Assembly: GCF_011759705.1 (NCBI RefSeq)
Contig: NZ_JAAOZF010000002.1
Coordinates: 496,001-560,000 of the forward strand
Source: Microbacterium ulmi
GTDB lineage: Bacteria > Actinomycetota > Actinomycetes > Actinomycetales > Microbacteriaceae
Length of the DNA: 64,000 nt
Direction of reading: 5' to 3'
The notes under the pieces are model-generated. The model saw nothing but the letters and a program-made list of their open reading frames with translations, did no database searches and was not told where the DNA came from. This document shows, in pieces, positions 34,363 through 43,588 of this stretch. Made by a program: the position numbers and the translations under genes. Positions within the stretch are counted from its first letter, which is position 1. The number at the start of each line of letters is the position of its first letter.

Positions 34363-35424
34363 ATGATGACCGTTCCCCCTGACACGCCGCTCGCCGACCC
34401 TGGCTTCTGGGCAGAGGTCGGCGCGTTCTTCGCGCAGGTGGGCTGGAAGCTCGCCGCCATCGTCGGCATCATGGTCGGTGCCTACGTCCTGACCTGGCTC
34501 CTGAGGTTCGTGATCAGGAGAGTCGTCAATCGCATCGTCTCAGGCGCCAAGAACAAGGCCAACGTCGACGACACGCAAGCGCTCGAGCGCTCGCCGCTGG
34601 CCGCGGTCAGACTCGTCCAGCGCACGCGCACGCTCGGATCGATCCTGCAGAACATCGTCAACGTCGCGATCGTCATCGTCGCGATCATCCTGATCGTCAA
34701 TGTCATCAACGACGCGATCCTCGGGTCTTTCGCGCTGCTCACCGCCGCGATCGGCGCGGGCCTCGGCTTCGGCGCGCAGAACATCGTCAAGGACGTCCTC
34801 AACGGCATCTTCATCGTCGCGGAAGACCAGGTAGGCATCGGCGACGTCGTCGATCTCGGCCTCGCGACCGGCATCGTCGAGTACGTGAGCGTCCGCGTGA
34901 CGCACGTGCGCGACGTCAACGGCACGCTGTGGTACGTCCGCAACGGCGAGATCCTCCGCATCGGCAACATGTCCCAGGGCTGGTCGCGCGTCATCATCGA
35001 CCTCGCGGTGCCCGTCGACGCCGACATCGGAGAGGTCGAGCAGACCATGCTGGATGCCGCGAAGGGCCTCGCGAAGGATCCCAAGTGGCGCACGCGCGTC
35101 CTCGAGCAGCCGGAGGTGTGGGGCCTCGAGTCCGTCTCCGGCGATGCTCTCGTCATCCGGCTCGTCATGAAGACCCGCGCCAACGCGAAGGACGACGTGG
35201 CACGCGAGCTGCGCATGCGGCTCAAGCACGCGATCGACGAGCTCGGCCTGACGCTCCCGCAGCTGAACTCGATCACGCTCACGGGCCTGGAGGGGGCGCA
35301 GCGCGTGCGCGGAGCCAACCCGCCCAGGACAAAGCCGCATCCCGTCACGCCGGACAAGCCCGTCTGGAAGCCGAAGAAGGGCGGCTCCGGCGCCGCTCCC
35401 GACGACGGCGACACGACGCCATGA
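34363..35424 (+). CDS. mechanosensitive ion channel, MscS family
   Basis: A 353-aa channel. One helix at about residues 28-50, a second at about 95-118, and the pore helix with the glycine/alanine pattern AAIGAGLGFGAQNIVKDVLN, followed by the beta domain (GDVVDLG) and a C-terminal alpha/beta domain. The last 40 residues are a polar, disordered tail. It would release solutes on hypo-osmotic shock. Start is ATG 34363 or the next codon but one; both are ATG in frame. It is coupled to the globin gene by ATGA. Confidence 0.92.
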   Translation: MMTVPPDTPLADPGFWAEVGAFFAQVGWKLAAIVGIMVGAYVLTWLLRFVIRRVVNRIVSGAKNKANVDDTQALERSPLAAVRLVQRTRTLGSILQNIVNVAIVIVAIILIVNVINDAILGSFALLTAAIGAGLGFGAQNIVKDVLNGIFIVAEDQVGIGDVVDLGLATGIVEYVSVRVTHVRDVNGTLWYVRNGEILRIGNMSQGWSRVIIDLAVPVDADIGEVEQTMLDAAKGLAKDPKWRTRVLEQPEVWGLESVSGDALVIRLVMKTRANAKDDVARELRMRLKHAIDELGLTLPQLNSITLTGLEGAQRVRGANPPRTKPHPVTPDKPVWKPKKGGSGAAPDDGDTTP

Positions 35425-35897
35425 CCGACGCATCCGTCCCCATGAGCTTCTACGACGAGGTCGGCGGCCACGAGACGTTCGTGCGACTCGTCGCCGCGTT
35501 CTACCGGGGCGTCGCGACCGACGAGGTCCTTCGACCCATGTACCCCGACGCCGACCTCGGTCCGGCCGAGGAGCGCCTGCTCATGTTCCTCGAGCAGTAC
35601 TGGGGCGGCCCCACGACCTACGGCGAGCGCCGCGGCCACCCGCGGCTGCGGATGCGCCACGCCGCGTTCCACGTCGATCCCGCCGCTCGTGACCGCTGGC
35701 TCCTGCACATGCGGGCGGCCGTCGACGAGCTGCAGCTGCCGCCGCTGCATGAAGCGACGCTGTGGGACTACCTCCAGCGCGCCGCCCACGCGATGGTGAA
35801 CACGTTCGAACCCTCGGGCATCGGACCGGCGGCGGGCGGGCGGGATGGTGCATCCCTCCCCGTGACGACGCGCCCGCCGCACGAGCCCACCGCCTGA
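35421..35897 (+). CDS. truncated haemoglobin (group II, trHbO-like)
   Basis: A 158-aa 2-over-2 globin. Group II features: FYDEVGGHETFVRLVAAFY at the start, MYPDADLGPAEERL, the WGG motif in LEQYWGGPTTY, and the proximal His in MRHAAFHVD followed by a conserved Trp in RWLLHM. Binds oxygen or NO; roles in NO detoxification or respiration are known for the family. The C-terminus has an extra disordered stretch. Its ATG overlaps the MscS stop. A flavoprotein gene follows about 30 bases later with a strong ribosome site. Confidence 0.93.
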   Translation: MTDASVPMSFYDEVGGHETFVRLVAAFYRGVATDEVLRPMYPDADLGPAEERLLMFLEQYWGGPTTYGERRGHPRLRMRHAAFHVDPAARDRWLLHMRAAVDELQLPPLHEATLWDYLQRAAHAMVNTFEPSGIGPAAGGRDGASLPVTTRPPHEPTA

Positions 35898-35926
35898 TCC
35901 CACCCCGCGCGACGAAGGAGTCGACC

Positions 35927-37597
35927 ATGCCCCCTGCACCCACCACCCGCACGACCGACGTGCTCGTCATCGGGTGGGGCCTGGCCGGCCTGGTCGCCGC
36001 GAGCGAGGCCGTCGCCGCGGGCAGACGCGTCGTCATCGTCGACCAGGAGCCCCGGACCAATCTCGGCGGTCAGGCGTGGTGGTCGTTCGGCGGGCTGTTC
36101 TTCGTCGACTCGCCCGAGCAGCGCAGGTTCGGCATCAAGGACTCGCTCGAGCTCGCGCGCCAGGACTGGTTCGGCACGGCCGGCTTCGATCGCGACGAGG
36201 ACGCCTGGCCTCGCCGGTGGGCAGAGGCATACGTGAACTTCGCTCACGGCGAGAAGCGGGCGTGGCTGCGCGAGAAGGGCGTCGGCTTCTTCCCCGTCGT
36301 CGGCTGGGCCGAGCGGGGCGGCTACACCGCGACGGGTCCTGGCAACTCCGTGCCGCGCTTCCACATCACGTGGGGCACCGGTCCCGGGCTCGTCGCGCCG
36401 TTCCAGGCGGCGGTCGAGGAGGGTGAGGCCCGCGGCCGTCTCACGATCCTGCAGCGACACCGCGTCACGGCCCTCACGACAGCCGACGGCGCCGTCACGG
36501 GCGCGACAGGGGACATCCTCGCGCCGTCCGGCACGGCACGCGGCTATGCGACCACTCGCGAGGTGGTCGGCTCGTTCGAGATCACGGCGGGCGCGACGAT
36601 CGTCTCGTCCGGCGGCATCGGCGGCAACCACGACCTGGTCCGCACGCGCTGGCCCGAGCGTCTCGGCACACCTCCCGAGACGATGGTCACGGGCGTCCCC
36701 GCCTACGTGGACGGCTCGATGCTCGCCGTCACGGAGCATGCGGGAGCGCGGCTCATCAACGGCGACCGCATGTGGCACTACGTGGAAGGCATCCAGAACT
36801 GGGATCCGGTCTGGCCGGGGCACGGCATCCGGATCCTCCCGGGGCCATCGTCCGTGTGGCTCGACGCGACGGGTGCGCGTCTTCCCGTTCCCCTCTTTCC
36901 GGGCTTCGACACCCTCGGTACGCTCGCGCACCTGCGGAGCACCGGGCACGACCATTCGTGGTTCGTCCTCTCGCAGCAGATCATCGAGAAGGAGTTCACG
37001 CTCTCGGGAAGCGAGCAGAACCCCGATCTCACGGGCAGGGACCTGCCGCTCCTCATCACGTCGCGACTGGGCAGGGGCGCAGCGGGACCCGTGCAGGCGT
37101 TCATGGACGAGGGCGCCGACTTCGTCGTGCGCGACAGCCTCGACGACCTCGTCGCCGGGATGCGCGCACTCCCGGGCGGCGATGCCCTCGACCCCGAGCT
37201 CGTCCGGTATGAGCTCGAGGCGCGCGATCGCGAAATCGACAACGACTTCACGAAGGACGCGCAGATCGCGATGCTGCGCTCCGCGCGCGCCTACCGCGGC
37301 GACAGGCTCATCCGCACGGCGACGCCGCACCGCATCCTCGATCCGGCGGCCGGACCCCTCATCGCTGTGAAGCTGCACATCCTGACCCGCAAGTCGCTCG
37401 GCGGCATCGAGACCGACCTCTCCGCGCGGGCCCTCGCCCCTGGCGGCATCCCCGTTCCCGGTCTCTACGCGGCCGGCGAGGCGAGCGGATTCGGGGGCGG
37501 CGGCGTGCACGGGTATCGCGCCCTCGAGGGCACGTTCCTGGGGGGATGCCTCTTCTCGGGCCGTACGGCGGGTCGCGCTGCTGCCGCCTCGGTCTGA
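35927..37597 (+). CDS. FAD-binding dehydrogenase (KstD/fumarate-reductase-like)
   Basis: A 556-aa flavoprotein. The dinucleotide motif VIGWGLAGLVAASEA is at residues about 14-28, with the family's GGQAWWSFGGLF after the FAD site, and the C-terminal FAD segment GEASGFGGGGVHGYRALEG near 520. It belongs to the FAD_binding_2 group of predicted steroid-dehydrogenase-like enzymes; the true substrate is unknown and no steroid genes are nearby. GAAGGAG lies six bases before the ATG. It may be co-transcribed with mscS and the globin gene. Confidence 0.88.
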   Translation: MPPAPTTRTTDVLVIGWGLAGLVAASEAVAAGRRVVIVDQEPRTNLGGQAWWSFGGLFFVDSPEQRRFGIKDSLELARQDWFGTAGFDRDEDAWPRRWAEAYVNFAHGEKRAWLREKGVGFFPVVGWAERGGYTATGPGNSVPRFHITWGTGPGLVAPFQAAVEEGEARGRLTILQRHRVTALTTADGAVTGATGDILAPSGTARGYATTREVVGSFEITAGATIVSSGGIGGNHDLVRTRWPERLGTPPETMVTGVPAYVDGSMLAVTEHAGARLINGDRMWHYVEGIQNWDPVWPGHGIRILPGPSSVWLDATGARLPVPLFPGFDTLGTLAHLRSTGHDHSWFVLSQQIIEKEFTLSGSEQNPDLTGRDLPLLITSRLGRGAAGPVQAFMDEGADFVVRDSLDDLVAGMRALPGGDALDPELVRYELEARDREIDNDFTKDAQIAMLRSARAYRGDRLIRTATPHRILDPAAGPLIAVKLHILTRKSLGGIETDLSARALAPGGIPVPGLYAAGEASGFGGGGVHGYRALEGTFLGGCLFSGRTAGRAAAASV

Positions 37598-37913
37598 GCC
37601 GTGCGACATCGAGCCGCCGCGGGCAGTGCCCCCGTCCGATGACGGGGATGACGGGATCGCGGGCGGATCCTCGCGCGGGCACCGGCATCCGCTCGCACTC
37701 GCGCTTCTGCCGTCCGAGCGACCCTCCCTGAGCACGCGGCGAGGGCCGTCCGCGCGACGAGGGGATCACTCCCTCGCCACGACGAGCGAGCGGGCGAAGG
37801 CGACCGCAGCGGCCGGGGCGCGGCTCGACACTCGACAGGAACCGTGCCGTCGTGGCGGGCGACGCGGTCGGCGTGCACTCCCCGGCGCGGGGCGCCGGCG
37901 GGGATGCTCGCTG
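37598..37913. other. gene-free convergent intergenic region
   Basis: A 316-base GC-rich stretch between two convergent genes. No tRNA, family-like protein, clear hairpin terminator or repeat was recognised. Open frames exist on both strands, but their arginine-rich composition looks like chance translation of GC-rich DNA. Confidence 0.5.
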
Positions 37914-38588
37914 TCAGCGCGGCGTGCCGGTGGTCCGCACGGGCGTCAGGCCCGTCCGCACGGGTCCTCGCACGAGCACGTGGCCGCGAGCGAGCGTCAG
38001 GCGCGTCCACGCGCCCGCGGTGCGGCGCTGGGCCTGCTCGTCACCCGCGATGAAGCCGAGGCCGAAGGCCGCGAACGCGACTCCGAGCGGCAGACCCCCG
38101 AGCGCGTCGTCGGGCACGCCCCACACGGATGCCCGGATCGTGCGCACGATGTCCTCTCCCGGGTCCTGCGGCATCGCCTCGGCGACCGCGGCGATCCCCC
38201 ACTGCGCCCGTGTCGCGAGGACGGATGCCGCGACCGCCCCGTCCTCGCTCCAGCCGCCGCGCGGAGGCGACACGCCCGCCCACGGGGGCGCGAGACCCGT
38301 CTCAGGCAGGACGACGGCTCGCCCGTCGTCGGGTGCTGCGACGAGCTCGGATGCCTCGACCACGAGGTCGCACACGAGTTCTGCGTCGACGCGGAGCACG
38401 CGCAGCCCGAGCACGGTCGGCGTGCTGTCGAGAAGTCCCCGTGGCGCGAAGGGCGCCGACGTCATCGCGAGCACGCCGTCCGCGGCACGCAGTCGGACGG
38501 CGCCGTCTCCGAGCCGCGCAGCGCGACTCGCGAACGTCAGCGCGTCGGCTGCGGCGTGGTGGTCGGGGAACAGAAGGCGCTGCGACAT
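37914..38588 (-). CDS. conserved hypothetical protein (224 aa)
   Basis: A 224-aa soluble alpha/beta protein, alanine- and valine-rich, without a motif that I recognise. Segments such as GLRVLRVDAELVCDLVVEA and WGIAAVAEAMP have normal protein character and G/C third positions. Divergent from the acyl-CoA thioesterase gene, with about 55 bases between starts that must hold both promoters. Function unknown. The C-terminal 25 residues (RGPVRTGLTPVRTTG) look low-complexity. Confidence 0.7.
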   Translation of the reverse strand: MSQRLLFPDHHAAADALTFASRAARLGDGAVRLRAADGVLAMTSAPFAPRGLLDSTPTVLGLRVLRVDAELVCDLVVEASELVAAPDDGRAVVLPETGLAPPWAGVSPPRGGWSEDGAVAASVLATRAQWGIAAVAEAMPQDPGEDIVRTIRASVWGVPDDALGGLPLGVAFAAFGLGFIAGDEQAQRRTAGAWTRLTLARGHVLVRGPVRTGLTPVRTTGTPR

Positions 38589-38643
38589 CCGCCCTAAACT
38601 ACCAAGCGAAGCCGCGGCATCCGCTCGCGAGACGGGAGACACA

Positions 38644-39555
38644 GTGACCGACGCCGCCACCGACGCGTCAGCGCGGACCGAGGATCCCATCGCTTCGCTG
38701 CTCACGGTGCTCGACCTCGCCGACAGCGACGCCCGCACGACCGAGGACATCTTCACCGGTGTGTCCCAGTCGATGCCGCTCGGACGGGTGTACGGCGGCC
38801 AGGTTCTCGCCCAGTCGATCATCGCGGCGTCGCGCACGCTCCCCGAGCAGCGCACGGCGCACTCGATGCACGGATACTTCCTGCGCCCCGGCGACTCGTC
38901 GAAGGGCATCACGTTCGCCGTCGACCGCATCCATGACGGACGCTCGTTCTCGACGCGCCGGACCCAGGCGTATCAGGAGGGCGTTCCGATCTTCTCGATG
39001 ATCGCGTCCTTCCAGGACGAGGATCCGGGCATCGAGCATCAGGCCCCCATGCCCGACGGCATCCCCGGTCCGGACGACGTCTCCGACGACGAGGATCACC
39101 TCACGGGGCTGCACCCCATGTCGAAGCGGCTCTTCACGGATCGGCCGGTCGACCTGCGGCACGTGACCAAGCCGATCTACACGTCGGTCGAGGGCGAACG
39201 CGTTCCACGGCAGGCCGTATGGATGCGCACCCGTCGGCCGCTGCCCGACGATCCCCTCCTCCACCGCGCGGCTCTCGCGTATCTGAGCGACCTGACGATC
39301 CAGGAGTCCGTCCTCCGCGCGCACGGCGTCCCGTGGGCGACCCCGGGGCTCAAGGTCGCGAGCCTCGACCACGGCATGTGGTGGCACCGCTCAGGGCGTG
39401 TCGACGAGTGGCTGCTGTACGTGCAGGAGTCCCCGAATGCGCTCGGCGGCCGAGGTCTCGCGACGGGGCGCATCTACACGCGGGAAGGGCTGCTGCTGGC
39501 CACCGTCGCTCAGGAGATCATGGTGCGCGTGCCGGAGTCCGGCCCCGCGGGGTGA
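38644..39555 (+). CDS. tesB: acyl-CoA thioesterase II (TesB family)
   Basis: A 303-aa double-hotdog thioesterase that hydrolyses acyl-CoA. Family marks: YGGQVLAQSI, HSMHGYFLRPGD in the first hotdog, and LDHGMWWHR followed by DEWLLYVQESPNA in the second, with the conserved Asp and Gln/Thr positions. GTG 38644 has GGGAG five bases upstream. It converges on the second thioesterase gene with only about 20 bases between the two stops. Confidence 0.94.
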   Translation: MTDAATDASARTEDPIASLLTVLDLADSDARTTEDIFTGVSQSMPLGRVYGGQVLAQSIIAASRTLPEQRTAHSMHGYFLRPGDSSKGITFAVDRIHDGRSFSTRRTQAYQEGVPIFSMIASFQDEDPGIEHQAPMPDGIPGPDDVSDDEDHLTGLHPMSKRLFTDRPVDLRHVTKPIYTSVEGERVPRQAVWMRTRRPLPDDPLLHRAALAYLSDLTIQESVLRAHGVPWATPGLKVASLDHGMWWHRSGRVDEWLLYVQESPNALGGRGLATGRIYTREGLLLATVAQEIMVRVPESGPAG

Positions 39556-39577
39556 GTCGGCTCGTCCTCGACGGTCG

Positions 39578-40093
39578 TCAGCGCCGGTGGGTGTAGACGA
39601 TCGGGTCGTCGACGTACGGCGACCAGGCAGCGCGCTCCTCGGGCGACAGCCTGAGCGGGCGGCCGGTCGCGGCATCCACCTTGACGACGATCGACGTGGC
39701 CCGCGCATACACCGTCTGTCCGCCGCTCCGCTCCGCCGTCTCGAGGGGGCTGCGCACTTCGTAGCAGACCTCGATGCTCGATCCGCCGAGCGCGCCGAAC
39801 CACAGCTGCACGTCGAGGGGATGCCGCTGGTACGGCACGGGCGCGAGGTATTCGATCTCCTGGCGCGCGATGAGGGTCAGGACCCCGCTGTGCAGCCCGG
39901 ATTCGAGGACCGCCGTCGCGGGTGCCGTCTCTCCCGCCTCGGGCAGCCAGAAGGCGCGCACGCGCGCCTCTTCGAGGAGCTTGAGCATCGACGTGTTGTT
40001 GACGTGATTGAACGCGTCGAGGTCGCCCCATCGGAGCGGGATCGGCACGTGGAGACGTGTGCCGCCGCTCGGCTTCTCGGCCGTGTCGCTCAT
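39578..40093 (-). CDS. 4-hydroxybenzoyl-CoA-type thioesterase (4HBT/YbgC-like)
   Basis: A 171-aa single-hotdog thioesterase. The signature PLRWGDLDAFNHVNN at residues about 20-34 contains the catalytic Asp of the YbgC/4HBT group. Substrate probably a short or aromatic acyl-CoA. ATG 40093 is chosen since it gives the normal N-terminus; an upstream in-frame start would overlap ettA. The gene follows ettA by 25 bases and is probably co-transcribed with it. Confidence 0.9.
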   Translation of the reverse strand: MSDTAEKPSGGTRLHVPIPLRWGDLDAFNHVNNTSMLKLLEEARVRAFWLPEAGETAPATAVLESGLHSGVLTLIARQEIEYLAPVPYQRHPLDVQLWFGALGGSSIEVCYEVRSPLETAERSGGQTVYARATSIVVKVDAATGRPLRLSPEERAAWSPYVDDPIVYTHRR

Positions 40094-40118
40094 TCGGTCA
40101 CCCGTGCCCGTCGCATCG

Positions 40119-41798
40119 TCAGTCGCGCGTGAGCTTGCGGTACGCCGACCGGTGCGGCTTGGCGGCATCCGGGCCCAGTCGTGCGATCTTGTTCTCCTCG
40201 TAGGCCTCGAAGTTGCCCTCGAACCAGTACCACTTGTCGGGATCGTCGTCGGTGCCCTCGTAGGCGAGGATATGCGTCGCGATCCGGTCGAGGAACCACC
40301 TGTCGTGCGTGATCACGACGGCGCAGCCGGGAAACTCGAGCAGAGCGTTCTCGAGCGACTGCAGCGTCTCGACGTCGAGGTCGTTCGTCGGCTCGTCGAG
40401 AAGCAGCAGGTTGCCGCCCTCCTTCAGCGTCAGCGCGAGGTTGAGCCTGTTGCGCTCGCCGCCGGAGAGGACGCCGGCCTTCTTCTGCTGATCCGGGCCC
40501 TTGAAGCCGAACTTCGAGACATACGCGCGGGACGGGATCTCGATCTTGCCGACGGTGATGATGTCGAGGCCGTCCGAGACGACCTCCCACAGCGTCTTGC
40601 TCGGGTCGATGTGGGAACGCGTCTGGTCGACGTAGCTGATCTTGACCGTCTCGCCGATCTTGAGGTCGCCGCCGTCGAGCGGCTCGAGGCCCACGATCGT
40701 CTTGAAGAGCGTCGTCTTGCCGACGCCGTTCGGACCGATGACGCCGACGATCCCGTTCGGGGGCAGGCTGAAGCTGAGTCCGTCGATGAGCGACCGGCCG
40801 TCGAAGCCCTTCCGGAGTTTCTTCGCCTCGATGACGATGCTGCCCAGCCGCGGACCCGGCGGGATCGTGATCTCCTCGAAGTCCAGCTTGCGCGTGCGGT
40901 CGGCCTCGGCCGCCATCTCCTCGTAGCGTGCGAGCCGTGCCTTCGACTTCGCCTGGCGGCCCTTCGCGTTCGAGCGCACCCAGTCGAGCTCTTCCGCGAG
41001 CCGCTTCGCGAGCTTGGCGTCCTTCTTGCCCTGGACCTCCAGTCGCTCGCCCTTCTTCTCGAGGTAGGTGGAGTAGTTGCCCTCGTATCCGATGAGCCGG
41101 CCGCGATCGACCTCGGCGATCCACTCCGCGACGTTGTCGAGGAAGTACCGGTCGTGCGTGACCGCGATGACGGCGCCCGCGTACTTCTGGAGGTGCTGCT
41201 CGAGCCAGAGCACGCTCTCGGCATCGAGGTGGTTCGTCGGCTCGTCGAGGAGCAGGAGGTCGGGCTTCTGCAGGAGGAGCTTCGTGAGCGCGACGCGACG
41301 CTTCTCACCACCCGAGAGGTTCGAGACGGATGCCTCGCCCGGAGGCGTGCGAAGGGCGTCCATCGCCTGCTCGAGCTGCGAGTCGAGGTCCCAGGCGTCG
41401 GCTGCGTCGATCTCCTCCTGGAGCACGCCCATCTCGGCGAGCAGCGCGTCGAAGTCGGCGTCGGGGTCGGACATGAGCGCCGAGATCTCGTTGAAGCGAT
41501 CGACCTTGGCCTTGATCGCGATGCCCTCCTGGATGTTCTCGAGCACCGTCTTGGACTCGTCGAGGACGGGCTCCTGCATCAGGATGCCGACGGTGAATCC
41601 GGGTGTGAGCTTCGCCTCCCCGTTGGACGGGTGGTCGAGGCCCGCCATGATCTTGAGGATCGTCGACTTTCCGGCGCCGTTGGGACCCACCATGCCGATC
41701 TTCGCGCCCGGGAGGAACGCCATCGTGACGTCGTCGAGGATGAGCTTCTCGCCGACCGCCTTGCGGGCGCGGACCATCTGGTAGATGTACTCGGCCAT
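40119..41798 (-). CDS. ettA: energy-dependent translational throttle protein EttA (ABC-F)
   Basis: A 559-aa ABC-F ATPase with two nucleotide domains: Walker A GPNGAGKST and GPNGVGKTT, signatures LSGGEKRRVAL and LSGGERNRLNL, Walker B LLLLDEPTNHLD and LLLLDEPTNDLD. The interdomain linker and the arm typical of EttA are present, with no membrane segment. EttA binds the ribosomal E site and senses ATP level at early elongation. ATG 41798 gives the conserved MAEYIYQM start. Confidence 0.96.
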   Translation of the reverse strand: MAEYIYQMVRARKAVGEKLILDDVTMAFLPGAKIGMVGPNGAGKSTILKIMAGLDHPSNGEAKLTPGFTVGILMQEPVLDESKTVLENIQEGIAIKAKVDRFNEISALMSDPDADFDALLAEMGVLQEEIDAADAWDLDSQLEQAMDALRTPPGEASVSNLSGGEKRRVALTKLLLQKPDLLLLDEPTNHLDAESVLWLEQHLQKYAGAVIAVTHDRYFLDNVAEWIAEVDRGRLIGYEGNYSTYLEKKGERLEVQGKKDAKLAKRLAEELDWVRSNAKGRQAKSKARLARYEEMAAEADRTRKLDFEEITIPPGPRLGSIVIEAKKLRKGFDGRSLIDGLSFSLPPNGIVGVIGPNGVGKTTLFKTIVGLEPLDGGDLKIGETVKISYVDQTRSHIDPSKTLWEVVSDGLDIITVGKIEIPSRAYVSKFGFKGPDQQKKAGVLSGGERNRLNLALTLKEGGNLLLLDEPTNDLDVETLQSLENALLEFPGCAVVITHDRWFLDRIATHILAYEGTDDDPDKWYWFEGNFEAYEENKIARLGPDAAKPHRSAYRKLTRD

Positions 41799-41938
41799 AC
41801 CTGTTGCCACTCACTCCTCGATATCGAACCCGACCCTCAAGCCTACCGGGCACATGCCCGGGGTCCGGCCAGCCGATCGCCCGTGGTGCCGCCGGTACGG
41901 GATGCCGACACCGGGCGGTCGCACCGGGGCGGCGTCCG

Positions 41939-42457
41939 TCACCAGTCGATGGGGCGGGTGCGCCCGACGAGGCACGTCCCACCCTCGAGCCCGGGGACGA
42001 TCGTGGTGAAGGGAGCGCCCGTCGCCGGGCCTACCTGCCCGATGAGACACTCCGAGCCCCAACGGATCGAGAACTGGATGCTCTCGGCCGGATTGCCGAC
42101 CGTCGACTCATCCGGTGTCAGCTGCATCGCCGACTTGTCGAAGCCCGCCGCGACGAGCGCGTCGACATACGCGCGCCCCTGCACCTGCTGCGGAGAAGCC
42201 CACACGGCGTCGACCACGCTCGTGAAGAGCGGGAGGTTGGCCTCGGCCGTGCCGTTCTGATCCAGGACCGGTCCGGTCGGGGTAGGGCTCGGGGCGGGAG
42301 ACTCGCTCGGCGTCGCAATGCCGGTCGGCACGCCGGACGGCGATGGGATCGGCGCCGGCACGGAGCATCCGGCAAGGCCGAGCACGACACCTGCCGCGAT
42401 CGTCGCGACCGTCGCCGCGGCGGCCAGACGCGCGAGCGGATCGGGGCGGCGGGACAC
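41939..42457 (-). CDS. secreted lipoprotein (DUF6993-like)
   Basis: A 172-aa lipoprotein. The signal peptide ends in a lipobox GLAGC (Cys about residue 31), followed by a Pro/Ser/Thr-rich linker and a small domain with LPLFTSVVDAVW and conserved cysteines (SECLIG, GGTCLVG) that may form a disulfide. The domain resembles DUF6993 of actinobacteria; the name is from memory. Start is GTG 42457. Function unknown. Confidence 0.75.
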   Translation of the reverse strand: MSRRPDPLARLAAAATVATIAAGVVLGLAGCSVPAPIPSPSGVPTGIATPSESPAPSPTPTGPVLDQNGTAEANLPLFTSVVDAVWASPQQVQGRAYVDALVAAGFDKSAMQLTPDESTVGNPAESIQFSIRWGSECLIGQVGPATGAPFTTIVPGLEGGTCLVGRTRPIDW

Positions 42458-42510
42458 GGAACCGAGTCTATGGCCGCCGCCCCTGACCCCCGGCAGGGCC
42501 GAGCCCCTGC

Positions 42511-43062
42511 TCAGAACGGCGAGTCCGCCCCGACCAGCTCGGCGGCGCGCTCACGCTCGACACCGGCTCGACCGTCATCCGCTCCCGGAACGCTCCACTC
42601 GCCGTCCCGGGCGGGGGCCGCCGCCCAGGCGTCGGCCTCGGCGGGCGCGGTGGGGCCGCCTGCCCACGACTCCGCCGGAGCCTGCGCAGGAGTGGACGCG
42701 GTGCTCGGAGCGTCCTTCTCGAAGGTCGACCGCCCCCACAGCAGGTCGTGTCCGATGGCCTCCGCGTCGATCTCGACAGCCGTTCCGTTCTTTCCGTTGC
42801 TCTCCCACTGGCGGACGCGCAGGCGTCCGGTGAGGAGCACGCGGTCGCCCTTCCGCAGCGAGTGGAACGCGTGCTGGGCAAGGCCGCGGTAGGTCGAGAC
42901 GGTGTACCAGTTCGTGCCGGTCTCCGTCCATCTGCCCGTCGCCTGGTCGAACCGGCGCTGCCCGCTCGCCACTCGGAACGTCGTGATGGGGATCCCCGCC
43001 GACGTCCTCTTGTGCTCGGGGTCGGTGGCGATGTTGCCGGTGACGGTGATCGTGTCGCTCAT
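42511..43062 (-). CDS. ssb: single-stranded DNA-binding protein (paralogue)
   Basis: A 183-aa SSB with an OB fold in residues 1-110 (ITVTGNIATDPEHKR, TNWYTVSTYRGLAQHA, GDRVLLTGRLRVRQW) and a variable acidic, disordered tail ending in GADSPF. The tail lacks the canonical DDDIPF hexamer but keeps a terminal PF, so protein partners may still bind. Not next to rpsF/rpsR, so it is the second SSB type found in actinobacteria, linked in other species to stress or DNA uptake. Confidence 0.9.
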   Translation of the reverse strand: MSDTITVTGNIATDPEHKRTSAGIPITTFRVASGQRRFDQATGRWTETGTNWYTVSTYRGLAQHAFHSLRKGDRVLLTGRLRVRQWESNGKNGTAVEIDAEAIGHDLLWGRSTFEKDAPSTASTPAQAPAESWAGGPTAPAEADAWAAAPARDGEWSVPGADDGRAGVERERAAELVGADSPF

Positions 43063-43311
43063 CTCGCATCCTCTCGCTCGTCGCGGGGGACTGTCCTCCC
43101 GCGAGCCGCGTCGGTGCCCCCGTGCCCGGCGGGCACCGACGCGATGACCAGGATCCCGTCAGCCGGCCGAACCGACGCGGGCGTTCGCCGCGTCTGGGGA
43201 CGACCGCGAGCTCGTGCCGCCTGTGGAGGAGCCCCTGTGGCCGGTCTGGCGGGCACGCGCAATGTCGGAGGTCGTACATATCTTCGAATCAGGAGAGAGA
43301 GGAAGGTCATC

Positions 43312-43572
43312 ATGCTCACGATCACGTCCACCCCGACATCACCACCGGTGCTGCAACGGCCGAGCCAGGTGCGACTCGTGTCCGCGGCCCCGTCGCTGTG
43401 GCGCGTCATCGACGGGAACGGACGCGTGATCGGCCATCTCCAGGTGCTCTCGATCGGCTCGGAGCGTCGGTTCCGCGCGCGCCGTTTCCATGCCGCGACA
43501 CGGGCGTTCCGCGATCTCGGCGACTTCTGGTCGGCCGACGACGCGGTCGACTGCCTGAGATTCACTCGGTGA
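43312..43572 (+). CDS. small conserved hypothetical protein (86 aa)
   Basis: An 86-aa basic protein with a beta-rich core (LWRVIDGNGRVIGHLQV, then RFRARRFHAATRAFRDLGDFWSADDAVDCLRF). The strand-turn-strand with a C-terminal helix recalls small actinobacterial proteins of unknown role. AGGAAGG lies about five bases before the ATG at 43312. Divergent from ssb; about 250 bases between them hold no other gene. Function unknown. Confidence 0.7.
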   Translation: MLTITSTPTSPPVLQRPSQVRLVSAAPSLWRVIDGNGRVIGHLQVLSIGSERRFRARRFHAATRAFRDLGDFWSADDAVDCLRFTR

Positions 43573-43588
43573 TCGGCGCGCGAGGGCG

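Noticed and set aside
37598-37913. A gene in the 316-base convergent gap
   Set aside because: Open frames exist, but composition is Arg/Pro/Ala-rich with no consistent third-position bias, start signal or family match.
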